From assembly GCF_014898155.1 (NCBI RefSeq), contig NZ_CP062938.1, forward strand, positions 2,666,001-2,730,000: a stretch of DNA of 64,000 bases. Direction: 5' to 3'. Positions 9,514 through 17,797 of this stretch are shown here, one piece after another. Source of the DNA: Bifidobacterium eulemuris. GTDB lineage: Bacteria; Actinomycetota; Actinomycetes; Actinomycetales; Bifidobacteriaceae. Below the pieces are notes generated by a model, which was given only the letters and a program-made list of their open reading frames with translations, was not told where the DNA came from and made no database searches. A program made the translations under genes and the position numbers. Numbering within the stretch: position 1 is the stretch's first letter; the number at the start of each line of letters is the position of its first letter.

Positions 9514-9575
9514 GTTGCTTAGAATTCGCTAAGCTACATTTATTGAGCTAAATGTAGCTTAGCGCACGAAGCAAC
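9514..9575. repeat. long interrupted inverted repeat
   Basis: CGCTAAGCTACATTTA (9527-9542) and TAAATGTAGCTTAGCG (9549-9564) form a perfect 16-bp inverted repeat around a 6-nt loop. An outer pair GTTGCTT (9514-9520) and AAGCAAC (9569-9575) extends the stem after a small internal loop. No T-run follows on either side. The segment is AT-richer than its surroundings. It lies between the GH43-like gene and the HAD gene and could be a transcript end, an operator or a mobile-element relic. Confidence 0.7.
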
Positions 9576-9650
9576 ACTAGATATCGGCGGTATGATGCGG
9601 ATTGTTCCCATCGGAATAGACATGTGGTTTGAATCGATGGGGGATGGATG

Positions 9651-10325
9651 ATGGCGAGACCGGTTGTCTACACTGATTTTGACGGGGTGTTGAACGCTTT
9701 TCCGGATGACAAGGTGCTGCGTCGCGGAGGACAGGCGCATTTGGATTGGTTGAAGGACGGCGATCCACGCAAAACGCTGTACGACGTGAGGAATGCGTTT
9801 CTTCTGGATCGAACAAGACGTGTGCCGACTCCTATGGGTAAGTTTCGGGTTCGCTGGTCGGCGGAACTGACCGATGCGCTGCATGCAATGGCCTTGGTAG
9901 GGGATATCGAGCTGAATTGGCTGTCGACGTGGCAGCCGTTCACTGCTGCGCTGAACGAGACCTTGAGTTGGGGTCCTGAAATCGTCAGCACGGTGAACTG
10001 GTATGATCCGGTTTCCGGGCAAGGACGCCTCACCGGCAAACGCAGAACGGTGTTTTGCCGGGTCGAAGCTGAATGTCAGTTCGCGGATTCTGCGCCAATC
10101 GTCTGGATCGATGACGAGGAATGCTATGACAGTGTGGCGATGCAGTTGGAATCGTTGAACCCGGCATCACCGGTGCTGATGGTCCATCCTGATGACCGCA
10201 TCGGCATCTCGCGCAGGCAATGGCGGTTGATTGAGCGCTTCGTTGATGATCCGGCGTCATTCGAGCCGGTCACTCTCGATGAGGAACCGACGCTGCACAA
10301 TCGTTCCGGGCACATCGGTTTCTAG
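9651..10325 (+). CDS. HAD-like protein (Swiss Army Knife HAD type)
   Basis: About 224 residues starting with VVYTDFDGVLNAF, the DxDGV nucleophile motif of HAD-superfamily phosphatases. An acidic WIDDEEC segment lies near the middle and may be the second acidic motif. The architecture resembles the HAD domains grouped with RNA-repair (SAK) proteins, but substrate and role are unknown. ATG 9651 follows a G-rich ribosome binding site; ATG 9648 is an alternative. Its stop codon overlaps that of the convergent GNAT gene by 4 bp. It stands alone behind an AT-rich segment with a long inverted repeat, which may point to acquisition. Confidence 0.7.
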   Translation: MARPVVYTDFDGVLNAFPDDKVLRRGGQAHLDWLKDGDPRKTLYDVRNAFLLDRTRRVPTPMGKFRVRWSAELTDALHAMALVGDIELNWLSTWQPFTAALNETLSWGPEIVSTVNWYDPVSGQGRLTGKRRTVFCRVEAECQFADSAPIVWIDDEECYDSVAMQLESLNPASPVLMVHPDDRIGISRRQWRLIERFVDDPASFEPVTLDEEPTLHNRSGHIGF

Positions 10326-10816
10326 AACTCCAGCCGCATTTGGTGCCAGGTTGCGTCGCCGTGGGTGGAGGAGGAAATGCCTTCGTCGAGGAAGCCGAAT
10401 TGGGCGTAGAAGCCGATGAGGGGCTTCTTGCAGGTGAGGACCAGTCCGCGGCGGCCGGCGGCGCGGGTGTCGGCGATGACTTGGCGCATCACGGTGCTGG
10501 CGTGGCCCTGATGCTGGTATCGGGGCGCGGTGTCCACGCCGAAGATCATCTGCCACGCGCCATGCGGATCATGCAGCGTCGCGTCCTCATACATATCGTC
10601 GGTCAGGTCGGGAAGGTCCGTGGCGAATCCGTTGATGAACGAGATGATGGCGCCGTCCCGCCCATCCTCCGTCAGCAGCCAGAAACAGTCGGGATACACC
10701 TCCAGTCGGGCGTGAAGCCCTTCTTTGGTAGCGGCTTCGGCGGCGGGGAAGCAGGCCGATTCCACGGCGGCGATGGCGTCGAGGTCGGCAAGCGTGGCAT
10801 GGCGAATCGTGGTCAT
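10322..10816 (-). CDS. GNAT-family N-acetyltransferase
   Basis: About 164 residues. IRHATLADLDAIAAVESACF at the N-terminus and the acetyl-CoA loop region PRYQHQGHASTVMRQVI are GNAT hallmarks, followed by a GFYAQFGF segment near the C-terminus. The acceptor is unknown; the family includes arylalkylamine-like and ribosomal-protein acetyltransferases. The start at 10816 (MTTIRHA) is preferred over a longer frame because the acetyltransferase fold begins immediately after it. The gene is convergent with the HAD gene. Confidence 0.85.
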   Translation of the reverse strand: MTTIRHATLADLDAIAAVESACFPAAEAATKEGLHARLEVYPDCFWLLTEDGRDGAIISFINGFATDLPDLTDDMYEDATLHDPHGAWQMIFGVDTAPRYQHQGHASTVMRQVIADTRAAGRRGLVLTCKKPLIGFYAQFGFLDEGISSSTHGDATWHQMRLEF

Positions 10817-10968
10817 GGTCTCATTATCGTTCTGAATCCGCGCCGGACACGACAACCTCCCTCATATCGTTCAGCGTGTTCCACAAACGTTCCGTTAGGG
10901 TGGAAGAGTCGATTGCGTTCGGGGCGAGGCGGCCCCGCGCGACACCATAAGCCAGCAAAGGAGCTGTT

Positions 10969-11913
10969 ATGAAATCCTGGAGATTCACCGGAACGAACAA
11001 TCCCTTGGAACTCGTCGAACTTCCCGACCCCGTGGCCGGCCCCGGCCAAGTGGTTGTGGATGTGAAGGCGGCGGGCATCTGCCACACCGATGTCGGCATC
11101 CTGACCGATCCCGGCTGGATGTCGATGCTGGGGCAGGTGCCGGTGACGCTCGGCCATGAGGACGCCGGCGTCATCAGCCAAGTGGGCGGGGGCGTCACCG
11201 ACTTCCAAGTCGGCGATCGCGTGGCCATCTGCCCGACCACCAGCGCCGGATGCCCCGGCTCGTCGTTCGACGGCGGTTTCGGTCCGAAAATCGTCATCGG
11301 CACGCAGGCGTTGGTGCCGATTCCCGACGAGGTCGACTTCGTCAAAGGCGCGGCAGCGACCGACGCGGGCATGACCTCCTATGCCGCGGTCGTGCGTCGC
11401 GGCGGCGTCAAACAAGGGGACAAGGTCGGCATCATCGGCCTCGGAGGTCTTGGCCAGATCGGCGCCCGCGTGGCGCATCTGCTTGGCGCAGAGGTGTACG
11501 TCGCCGAGATCAAGGAAGACGTCTGGCCGCTCGCCGAGGAGCTCGGCGCCAAGGATGTGCGCCGCTCCATCAAGGATTTCGACGATGTGCGGTTCGACGT
11601 CATCGTCGACTTCGCCGGCTTCGGCGACACGACGGCCGACGCGGTCGACGTGATCAAACTGGGCGGTGTGGTCGTGCTCGTCGGCATGGGCAAACTGGAC
11701 GTCACCTTCGACGCCAAGTCGCTGATCGTGAACCAGTGCGACCTGCGCGGTTCCAACGGCGGCACTCCGGAAGACATCAAAGGCGTCTACGAACTCATGC
11801 GTTCCGGCGAGCTCGATCCCGTCACCACGACGGTCGGTTTCGACGAGATCCCCGAGGCGATCGAACGTCTCGAACGCGGCGAGGTCAAGGGACGTCTGGT
11901 CGTCGCCTACTGA
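10969..11913 (+). CDS. zinc-type alcohol dehydrogenase, short form
   Basis: 314 residues of the medium-chain dehydrogenase family. Catalytic zinc ligands are visible as C38 (GICHTDVG) and H63/E64 (GHEDAG), with D132 a likely further ligand. GLGGLGQIG (157-165) is the NAD(P)-binding Rossmann motif. The protein is about 30-40 residues shorter than typical members. The lobe that normally carries four structural-zinc cysteines is reduced to ICPTTSAGCPG with only two cysteines, so the structural zinc is probably absent. Good ribosome binding site (AAAGGAG) before ATG 10969. Substrate unknown. Confidence 0.85.
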   Translation: MKSWRFTGTNNPLELVELPDPVAGPGQVVVDVKAAGICHTDVGILTDPGWMSMLGQVPVTLGHEDAGVISQVGGGVTDFQVGDRVAICPTTSAGCPGSSFDGGFGPKIVIGTQALVPIPDEVDFVKGAAATDAGMTSYAAVVRRGGVKQGDKVGIIGLGGLGQIGARVAHLLGAEVYVAEIKEDVWPLAEELGAKDVRRSIKDFDDVRFDVIVDFAGFGDTTADAVDVIKLGGVVVLVGMGKLDVTFDAKSLIVNQCDLRGSNGGTPEDIKGVYELMRSGELDPVTTTVGFDEIPEAIERLERGEVKGRLVVAY

Positions 11914-11939
11914 CCGCTTGCCGAATGACGCTCTCCAAC

Positions 11940-11977
11940 GGTCGTCGCGGATACGGCGGAAGCCATCCGCGACGACC
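11940..11977 (+). terminator. hairpin after alcohol dehydrogenase
   Basis: GGTCGTCGCGGAT (11940-11952) pairs perfectly with ATCCGCGACGACC (11965-11977) around a 12-nt loop. There is no clear T-run. It probably ends the dehydrogenase transcript. Confidence 0.6.
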
Positions 11978-12150
11978 GCGTCCGTCTCGATCGCGATTGC
12001 GCGAGTTACGACCGCCGCCACTGCACGACGCTTGGGATACGTGCCAAGGCGCGCGGGAGGATTCCTCGTCTTCGTTTGGAACGACGGAAACGGTCCAACG
12101 CTGCTGGGGTTGCAGCGCGGCGGGAGATGGCAGGGCGGAAGCCCGGGACG

Positions 12151-12990
12151 CTATACCGCCAGCCATGGCACGGACATGATGATCATTACGAAGGTCAGCA
12201 GGCTGGCGAACAGTTCGATCAGTCCGGGGACGATCGGCTTGAGCGTTCGCTTGTTTGCGATCAACGGCAACGCCACCGCGCGGGCCAGCAGCACCAGCGC
12301 GGTGCCTCCGAGCGCGGGATGCAGCACGAAACCTCCGACGACCATCCCCACATGCCATGCGATCGACGCGACGAGATACGGCACGTTGCCGCGCTCGCGG
12401 ATCATCGTTTTGACGAACAGCACCGAACCGAATTGCGTCAGAGCGAACAGCACCGCCGCAAGCACGCCGATCCGCGGGAACGGCGGATACACGTTCGTCA
12501 GATACTGTTCCAACGGCGCGCCTTCGGACATCGGCATCACGCCGGCCTCGACATCCGCACCGAACGACGCGGTGACCACAGCCATCGCGCATGCGGCGAT
12601 AATCGCCACCGCATTGCCCCATAGGGTCCGCTCCTGCCGGCGCCATGCAGCCAGCATCGACAGCGCCAGCAGCACCACATACAACGGTGCCCATATCAGC
12701 ACGCGCGGATGCATCACCACGAACGGCACGCCCAACACCACCAGCACGGCACCGTACCCCAACGCCGGCAGGCGGTATCGTTTGCGGAAGCGTGATTTCA
12801 CCCACCGGGCGGCGGTGAACTGCGTGCAGTAGCACAGCAGCCACAGGACCAGCAGCCACAGGTTCGTGGGATTGGCCCCGGCGAGCACGACCCCCGCGAT
12901 GGCGGGCAGCAGCGCCATCGCCCAAGCGCCGGGTTGGTCGGGAATCCACAGGCGGACGGATGCGCGGTGGGAAGATGCAGGTTGAGACAT
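12151..12990 (-). CDS. YwiC-like integral membrane protein
   Basis: About 279 residues. It begins with an IPDQPGAWAMALLPAIAG segment typical of YwiC-like proteins and has about seven to nine hydrophobic helices. The function of this family is not established. ATG 12990 (MSQPASS) is chosen because the conserved region starts soon after; ATG 13002 is possible. The gene stands alone, with a small palindromic repeat just upstream at 13037-13066. Confidence 0.75.
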   Translation of the reverse strand: MSQPASSHRASVRLWIPDQPGAWAMALLPAIAGVVLAGANPTNLWLLVLWLLCYCTQFTAARWVKSRFRKRYRLPALGYGAVLVVLGVPFVVMHPRVLIWAPLYVVLLALSMLAAWRRQERTLWGNAVAIIAACAMAVVTASFGADVEAGVMPMSEGAPLEQYLTNVYPPFPRIGVLAAVLFALTQFGSVLFVKTMIRERGNVPYLVASIAWHVGMVVGGFVLHPALGGTALVLLARAVALPLIANKRTLKPIVPGLIELFASLLTFVMIIMSVPWLAV

Positions 12991-13036
12991 GATTGCCATC
13001 ATAGGGGAGCGGGCGCGTAAAGACCAGAGGGTTGGG

Positions 13037-13066
13037 TGAGATGCCTCGACTGCGCTCGGCATGACG
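13037..13066 (-). repeat. 30-bp palindromic dispersed repeat, copy 1
   Basis: Read on the minus strand this 30-bp unit matches the unit at 42579-42608 at 27 of 30 positions. Two of the three differences are a paired change (T-A to G-C) that keeps the ATnCC...GGnAT stem. It lies between the YwiC-like gene and the esterase gene. This is the behaviour of a REP-like intergenic palindromic element. Confidence 0.65.
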
Positions 13067-13095
13067 GTGGATACAGCGGGAGTGTGACGGCGGAA

Positions 13096-13743
13096 CTACC
13101 AGATCACCGGTCGTACGGTGCCGATCCTCTCCAGGAACCTCGCCGCATCGCGCATCTCCTCCATGCATATGCCGTGCGCCACACCGGGGTAGACGTACTC
13201 GTCCAGCGTGCCGTGCCCCCTCCAGAAGTCGGACATGGCCGTGACCTCGTCGGCTGAGAAAATCGGGTCGAGCGCGCCATGTCCGTAGAACACCGGCGGC
13301 TTCGACTCGGCTAGCGTCCTGTCGCCCGGCAACGCGCCCGGCGCGAGCCAGCCGGAGAACGCGACCGCGGCCATATAGCGCGACGGATTCACCCGCAGCA
13401 TATGCGCCGCCAGCAGTCCGCCCTGAGAGAATCCCATCATCACCACCTGACGGTCGGCGGGGATATGCTCCGCGACCCACCGGTCCACCGCTTCGGCCGC
13501 CCGCAAGGCCTGACGGTCGAGCGAGGCTCCCTCCGGCACGCCCTCATGCGCCCACTCGTCGAACCACGTGTATCCCATGCCGTACGCGATCGGCGCGCGC
13601 AGCGACGCGTAATCCGCGCCCCGCGCGCAATAGTTCAGCAGATCGGGCAGATCCCGTTCGTCGGCGCCCCAGCCGTGCAACAACACGAACACGGGAGTTT
13701 GTGCGGAGCCATGCAGGGAGGTGAGCGCGGCGGCGATTTCCAT
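13096..13743 (-). CDS. phospholipase/carboxylesterase-type alpha/beta hydrolase
   Basis: 215 residues. FVLLHGWGADERDL is the oxyanion region and GFSQGG carries the nucleophilic serine. ALDPIF and VAHGI supply the probable catalytic Asp and His. This matches the small carboxylesterase/acyl-protein thioesterase family. It has no signal peptide, so it is cytoplasmic; the substrate is unknown. An AAAGAGG ribosome binding site precedes ATG 13743. It is divergent from the amino acid ABC transporter across a long structured intergenic region. Confidence 0.85.
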   Translation of the reverse strand: MEIAAALTSLHGSAQTPVFVLLHGWGADERDLPDLLNYCARGADYASLRAPIAYGMGYTWFDEWAHEGVPEGASLDRQALRAAEAVDRWVAEHIPADRQVVMMGFSQGGLLAAHMLRVNPSRYMAAVAFSGWLAPGALPGDRTLAESKPPVFYGHGALDPIFSADEVTAMSDFWRGHGTLDEYVYPGVAHGICMEEMRDAARFLERIGTVRPVIW

Positions 13744-14327
13744 AATGCCTCTTTCGCTTGGGAAACGGACGTCTCATACTGTGGTCAGCGTGTACCACCA
13801 ATCTAGCGGTATTTCAGTAGCCTTGAGAGTACACGGTCGCGTCGCCATATGCGGGGCCGAAACGTCGTGGACCATGTCGTACGGCGTGGTGTGGAGTCCT
13901 GCTCTCACGTCGCCATACGCGGGGACGGAAGAGCCGCGGACGGGCCGCATTCGTGCGGCACGCAGTCCGGCATCCGCACGCGGCATGCCGGACTGCGGCG
14001 CGGACGTGGCAGGAACGCGACGCGGGCGCGGTTGCACGGTCTATAAGCAACGCCTATAGCCACGCCGCCGCAAGCGCCGCGCGCGCCACGTACTATGACT
14101 TTCGCGTATGCGGGCGTATGCCCGCTTCGCATAGGGCATAACGCGCAGGCGTGTGTCACAATAAAGCAACTCGCTGCGGCGTGTGAACAAACGCACGCGG
14201 TCGAAACAGCCGCTCGTCACGCCGGCCGACACCGCGCCGCGCTGATTCGCAGCCGTCGATATAAGCCGGTCGAACGCGACATCGCGCGGGCCAACGAGAG
14301 ACAGAGACCAGGAAAGGAGCCACGCCC
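13744..14327. other. gene-free, strongly structured intergenic region
   Basis: No convincing gene is seen in 584 bp. It contains a near-perfect 17-bp direct repeat, CGTCGCCATATGCGGGG (13839-13855) and CGTCGCCATACGCGGGG (13907-13923). Two consecutive hairpins follow: GCCGCA/TGCGGC (13944-13959), and a 13-bp perfect stem CGCAGTCCGGCAT/ATGCCGGACTGCG (13961-13997). A promoter with the shared 25-bp motif lies at 14034-14067 and another hairpin at 14110-14125. About 250 nt of leader then precede the ABC permease gene. A 5' regulatory RNA or small RNA is possible but not shown. Confidence 0.5.
14034..14067 (+). promoter_or_regulatory. promoter with shared 25-bp motif, copy A
   Basis: TTGCAC (14034-14039), 17-bp spacer, TATAGC as -10. 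The stretch 14043-14067 starts ATAAGCAAC and ends TATAGCCACGCCG. It is the same 25-bp block found at 17705-17729 and 18994-19018 with identical internal spacing. It lies about 260 bp upstream of the amino acid ABC operon. Confidence 0.65.
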
Positions 14328-14984
14328 ATGTTCGATTGGACATTCGTCGAGCGTTACGCGCCCTTCTTCGTCTCCGGCACGTTGATGACGCTGTTCATCT
14401 CCGTGTTCGGCATCCTGCTCGCCCTCGCCGTCGGACTGGTCTGCGCCGGCGTCGACACCGCGCGCATTCCGGTCGCGCGCCAGATCGTACGCGTCTACAT
14501 CGAACTCAGCCGCAACACCCCGCTGCTGGTGCAACTCTACTTCCTCTACTTCGGCCTGCCGAAACTGGGCATCGTCTGGTCCGCCGAAACCTGCGCCATC
14601 GTGGGACTCGGCTTCCTCGGCGGCTCCTATATGTCCGAGGCCATCCGCGGCGGACTCGAAGCCGTGCCCGACGTGCAGCGCGAGACCGCGTACGTGCTGG
14701 GATTGAGCTCCATGCAGTCGCTCTCCCGCGTGGTGCTGCCGCAGGCCGTCTCCACCGCAGTGCCGGGCGTGGTCGCCAACGTGATCTTCCTCATCAAGGA
14801 ATCCTCCGTCGTCTCCGCCATCGCGCTCGCCGACGTGATGTACATGGCCAAGGACCTGATCGGCATGTACTACAGCACCTACGAGTCGCTGTTCATGCTC
14901 GTCGTGGCCTATCTGGTCATCCTGCTTCCGGTTTCGCTGTTCGGCACCTGGCTCGAAAGGAGGTTCGACTATGCAAAGCGCTGA
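14328..14984 (+). CDS. polar amino acid ABC transporter, permease
   Basis: 218 residues with about five membrane helices. EAIRGGLEAVPDVQRETAYV is the cytoplasmic EAA loop that docks on the ATPase, and the protein fits the HisM/GlnP permease family. A strong AGGAAAGGAG ribosome binding site precedes ATG 14328. Its end overlaps the next permease by 14 bp. The two permeases, ATPase and lipoprotein together form one importer for a polar amino acid, possibly glutamine/glutamate or cystine; substrate not determined. Confidence 0.92.
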   Translation: MFDWTFVERYAPFFVSGTLMTLFISVFGILLALAVGLVCAGVDTARIPVARQIVRVYIELSRNTPLLVQLYFLYFGLPKLGIVWSAETCAIVGLGFLGGSYMSEAIRGGLEAVPDVQRETAYVLGLSSMQSLSRVVLPQAVSTAVPGVVANVIFLIKESSVVSAIALADVMYMAKDLIGMYYSTYESLFMLVVAYLVILLPVSLFGTWLERRFDYAKR

Positions 14985-15645
14985 GATCCTCCTGCAGCCG
15001 GGTGTGTTCCCGCGGCTGCTGCAAGGTCTGTGGGTCACCGTGTGGATCGCGGGCGTCTCCGTAGGCGCGTCCGTTCCCGTCGGCCTGCTGGTCGGCTGGC
15101 TGATGACGCTGCGCAATCCGATTGTGCGCGCCGTCATGCGCGTGTACCTCGACTTCATCCGCATCATGCCGCAGCTCGCCCTGCTGTTCCTCGCCTATTA
15201 CGGTTTCGCCCGATGGTTCAACTGGAATCTCGACGCGACCGGCGCCTGCGTGCTCGTGTTCGTGCTGTGGGGCGGCGCCGAGCTCGGCGACCTCGTGCGC
15301 GGCGCGCTCACCTCGATTCCCAAGGCGCAGTACGAGTCCGCGTATGTGCTGGGATTGGGCCCGTGGCAGACCTTCGCGCGCGTGATCCTGCCGCAGGCCG
15401 TGCGTCGGATGCTGCCCGCGTCGGTGAACCTCGCCACCCGCATCGTCAAAACCACATCGCTGGCCGTGCTGCTCGGCGTGGTGGAGGTCATCAAGGTGGG
15501 CCAGCAGATCATCGACGTGAACCGTTTCCAATATCCCGACGGCACGCTGTGGGTGTACGGCGCGATCTTCTTCATGTATTTCATCGTGTGCTGGCCGCTG
15601 TCGATCGTGGCCCGCAGACTCGAAAAGAGGTGGGCCAATGGCTGA
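14971..15645 (+). CDS. polar amino acid ABC transporter, second permease
   Basis: 224 residues with about five membrane helices. The EAA loop contains GALTSIPKAQYESAYVLGLG. It is the heterodimer partner of the preceding permease. The 14-bp overlap with the preceding gene and an AGGAGG inside its coding end (AAAGGAGGTTCG) indicate translational coupling. Its end overlaps the ATPase gene by 8 bp. Confidence 0.92.
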   Translation: MQSAEILLQPGVFPRLLQGLWVTVWIAGVSVGASVPVGLLVGWLMTLRNPIVRAVMRVYLDFIRIMPQLALLFLAYYGFARWFNWNLDATGACVLVFVLWGGAELGDLVRGALTSIPKAQYESAYVLGLGPWQTFARVILPQAVRRMLPASVNLATRIVKTTSLAVLLGVVEVIKVGQQIIDVNRFQYPDGTLWVYGAIFFMYFIVCWPLSIVARRLEKRWANG

Positions 15646-16480
15646 CGCAACCAAGACCAACGCGACCGCGGTCCAGCCGGACGCCGGCACCGAGGCTCCC
15701 GCCGCGCTGACTCTGACCGGCCTGACCAAACAGTACGCCAACGCCGACCATCCGGTGCTCGACGGCATCTCATTAAGCGTGCCCAAAGGGCAGGTCCTGG
15801 TGATCGTCGGCCCGTCCGGATCGGGCAAGTCGACCCTGCTGCGCACCGTCGCCGGACTCGAACCGATCCAAGGCGGCACCATCGCTTTGGACGATCAGAT
15901 CATCGAAACCGGCAGACCCGGCAGTGAGAAGTCCGGCAGGTCCGACCGGAGCAGCGAGCTGCGCACGCGCATCGGCATGGTGTTCCAAAGCTACGATTTG
16001 TTCCCGAATAAAACCGTGCTTGGCAACCTCGTCCTGGCCCCGACCATCGTGCAGAAACGCGACAAAACGCAAGTCGAGGCCGAAGCCGTGCGGCTGCTCG
16101 AACGCGTGGGATTGGCCGACCGTAAGGACGCCTGGCCCCACGAACTTTCGGGCGGGCAGCGCCAGCGTGTGGCCATCTGCCGCGCGTTGATCCTGCATCC
16201 GGAGATATTGCTGTTCGACGAGGTGACCGCCGCGCTCGACCCTGAGATGGTGCGTGAGGTGCTCGACGTGATCCTCGACCTCGCGAAACAGGGGCAGACC
16301 ATGCTGATCGTCACGCATGAGATGCCCTTCGCCCGCGCCATCGCCGACCACGTCGTGCTGCTGGAGGACGGCGTAATCGTCGAACAATCCGACGATCCGG
16401 AACGTTTCTTCACCCAGCCGCGAACCGAGCGGGCACGGCAGTTCCTGCACACCTTCGAATTCGAACGCGCGGAACACTGA
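15638..16480 (+). CDS. polar amino acid ABC transporter, ATP-binding protein
   Basis: 280 residues. Walker A GPSGSGKST, signature LSGGQRQR and Walker B ILLFDEVTAALDPEM are intact, with a switch His in IVTHEM. It belongs to the GlnQ/HisP family. About 25 extra residues rich in Ala and Thr precede the domain, and a short Gly/Arg/Ser-rich insert lies before the Q-loop. It overlaps the upstream permease by 8 bp, so the three genes are co-translated. Confidence 0.93.
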   Translation: MADATKTNATAVQPDAGTEAPAALTLTGLTKQYANADHPVLDGISLSVPKGQVLVIVGPSGSGKSTLLRTVAGLEPIQGGTIALDDQIIETGRPGSEKSGRSDRSSELRTRIGMVFQSYDLFPNKTVLGNLVLAPTIVQKRDKTQVEAEAVRLLERVGLADRKDAWPHELSGGQRQRVAICRALILHPEILLFDEVTAALDPEMVREVLDVILDLAKQGQTMLIVTHEMPFARAIADHVVLLEDGVIVEQSDDPERFFTQPRTERARQFLHTFEFERAEH

Positions 16481-16623
16481 CCGGCCGCCCGGCCTCCACG
16501 GTCACAGGCTCGCAACAATCGCGATGCAATCGCACGCCATACTTGTCGGAAGCGACACCCCAAGCGCTACTTGTCGCATACCGACCTACCCTGCAACAAC
16601 CACACCCAAGAGAAAGAGATGCC

Positions 16624-17520
16624 ATGAACGCATCGTTGACAAAACCATTCAAAACCCTGCTCGCCGCCTCGGCGGCGCTGATCATGGCGGGCTCGCTCGC
16701 CGCCTGCGGTCCCTCCGCCGGCACGCCGAGCGACAGCGCCTCCGACGACGCCACGGCCACGACCTCCGCGACCGCGCGCACGCTTGACGAGATCAAGGAG
16801 TCCGGCGTGCTCAAGGTCGCCGTGTTCTCCGACAAGGCGCCGTTCGGCTATGTGGACGCCAATGGCGACTACGCCGGCTACGACGTGGTGTTCGCCGAGC
16901 GTCTCGCCGAAGACCTCGGCGTCGAACCCGAATACACCTCCGTGGACGCCGCCGCCCGTGTGGACGTGCTGACCTCCAACAAGGTCGACGTGGTGCTCGC
17001 CAACTTCACCGTCACCGACGAGCGCGCCGAAAAGGTCGACTTCGCCGATCCGTACATGAAGGTCTCGCTCGGCATCGTCTCGCCCGAATCCGCCGTGATC
17101 TCGGACGTGAGCGAGCTGGACGGCAAAACCCTGATCGTGGTCAAGGGCACCACCGCCGAAACCTACTTCGAGGAGAACTATCCGAACGTGACCCTGCAGA
17201 AGTACGACCAGTACGCCGACGCCTACAACGCGCTGCTCGACGGCCGCGGCGACGCCTTCTCCACCGACAACACCGAGGTGCTCGCCTGGGCCAAGTCCAA
17301 CGAGGGCTTCACCGTGGGCGTGACCAGCCTGGGCGACGTGGACACCATCGCGCCCGCCGTGCAGAAGGGCAATACCGAGCTGCTCGACTTCATCAACGAT
17401 GAGATCGCCGCGCTCGCCGACGAGAACTTCTTCCACAACGATTACGAGGAGACTCTCCAGCCGGTTTACGGCGACGACGTGGATCCCGACGACATCGTCG
17501 TGGAGGGCGGGCAGGTCTGA
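16624..17520 (+). CDS. amino acid ABC transporter substrate-binding lipoprotein
   Basis: 298 residues. A signal peptide ends in the lipobox LAAC, so it is a lipoprotein matured by LspA and anchored outside the membrane. A Thr/Ser/Asp linker follows, then a family 3 binding domain with LKVAVFSDKAPFGYVDANGD and SNKVDVVLANFTVTDERAEKVDF. The start at ATG 16624 behind GAGAAAGAG is preferred over an in-frame ATG at 16543, which would precede the signal peptide by 27 residues. It lies 143 bp after the ATPase gene, and the gap may hold a separate promoter. Hairpins follow the gene. Confidence 0.92.
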   Translation: MNASLTKPFKTLLAASAALIMAGSLAACGPSAGTPSDSASDDATATTSATARTLDEIKESGVLKVAVFSDKAPFGYVDANGDYAGYDVVFAERLAEDLGVEPEYTSVDAAARVDVLTSNKVDVVLANFTVTDERAEKVDFADPYMKVSLGIVSPESAVISDVSELDGKTLIVVKGTTAETYFEENYPNVTLQKYDQYADAYNALLDGRGDAFSTDNTEVLAWAKSNEGFTVGVTSLGDVDTIAPAVQKGNTELLDFINDEIAALADENFFHNDYEETLQPVYGDDVDPDDIVVEGGQV

Positions 17521-17530
17521 TTGGAGCCCC

Positions 17531-17625
17531 TCGCACGGGCCTCGTCCCCGAGGGCTCCCGTGCGACCCTGATAGCGGGTCGAAACGCACATGAAATGGCG
17601 TGATTCCTTGGAATCACGCCATTTT
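17531..17625 (+). terminator. tandem terminators after the amino acid ABC operon
   Basis: The first hairpin (17531-17565) pairs TCGCACGGG with CCCGTGCGA around an inner CCTCG/CGAGG stem. The second (17593-17624) pairs AATGGCGTGATTCC perfectly with GGAATCACGCCATT, with flanking A and T runs, so it can act as a bidirectional rho-independent terminator. Confidence 0.8.
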
Positions 17626-17704
17626 GCTATGTGAGGTCCATGTGCGTTCCTGTGCGGAAAAGTCGCACGAAACGTCGGCCGGCAACCGTTTGTGCGAACC
17701 CCTC

Positions 17705-17729
17705 ATAACTAATCCATATAGCCACGCCG
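17705..17729 (+). promoter_or_regulatory. shared 25-bp motif, copy B
   Basis: ATAACTAATCCA followed by TATAGCCACGCCG. It differs from copy C (18994-19018) at 3 positions and from copy A at 5. TATAGC could serve as -10; the sequence 17 bp further upstream (GCGAAC) is a weak -35. It lies 69 bp before the aminotransferase start. Confidence 0.6.
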
Positions 17730-17797
17730 GCCCGCGCCGTTCCAGGAACGGATACGTTGACATCGAAAAACACAATGAACGGGAAGGAAGGCAAACG

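Noticed and set aside
14095..14385. Possible leader peptide containing several cysteines upstream of the amino acid ABC operon
   Set aside because: No ribosome binding site, the frame runs into the permease gene, and cysteine codons are not clustered next to a terminator.
16481..16623. Separate regulatory RNA between the ABC ATPase and binding-protein genes
   Set aside because: Only short direct repeats (ACTTGTCG twice) are seen; there is too little structure to support a call.
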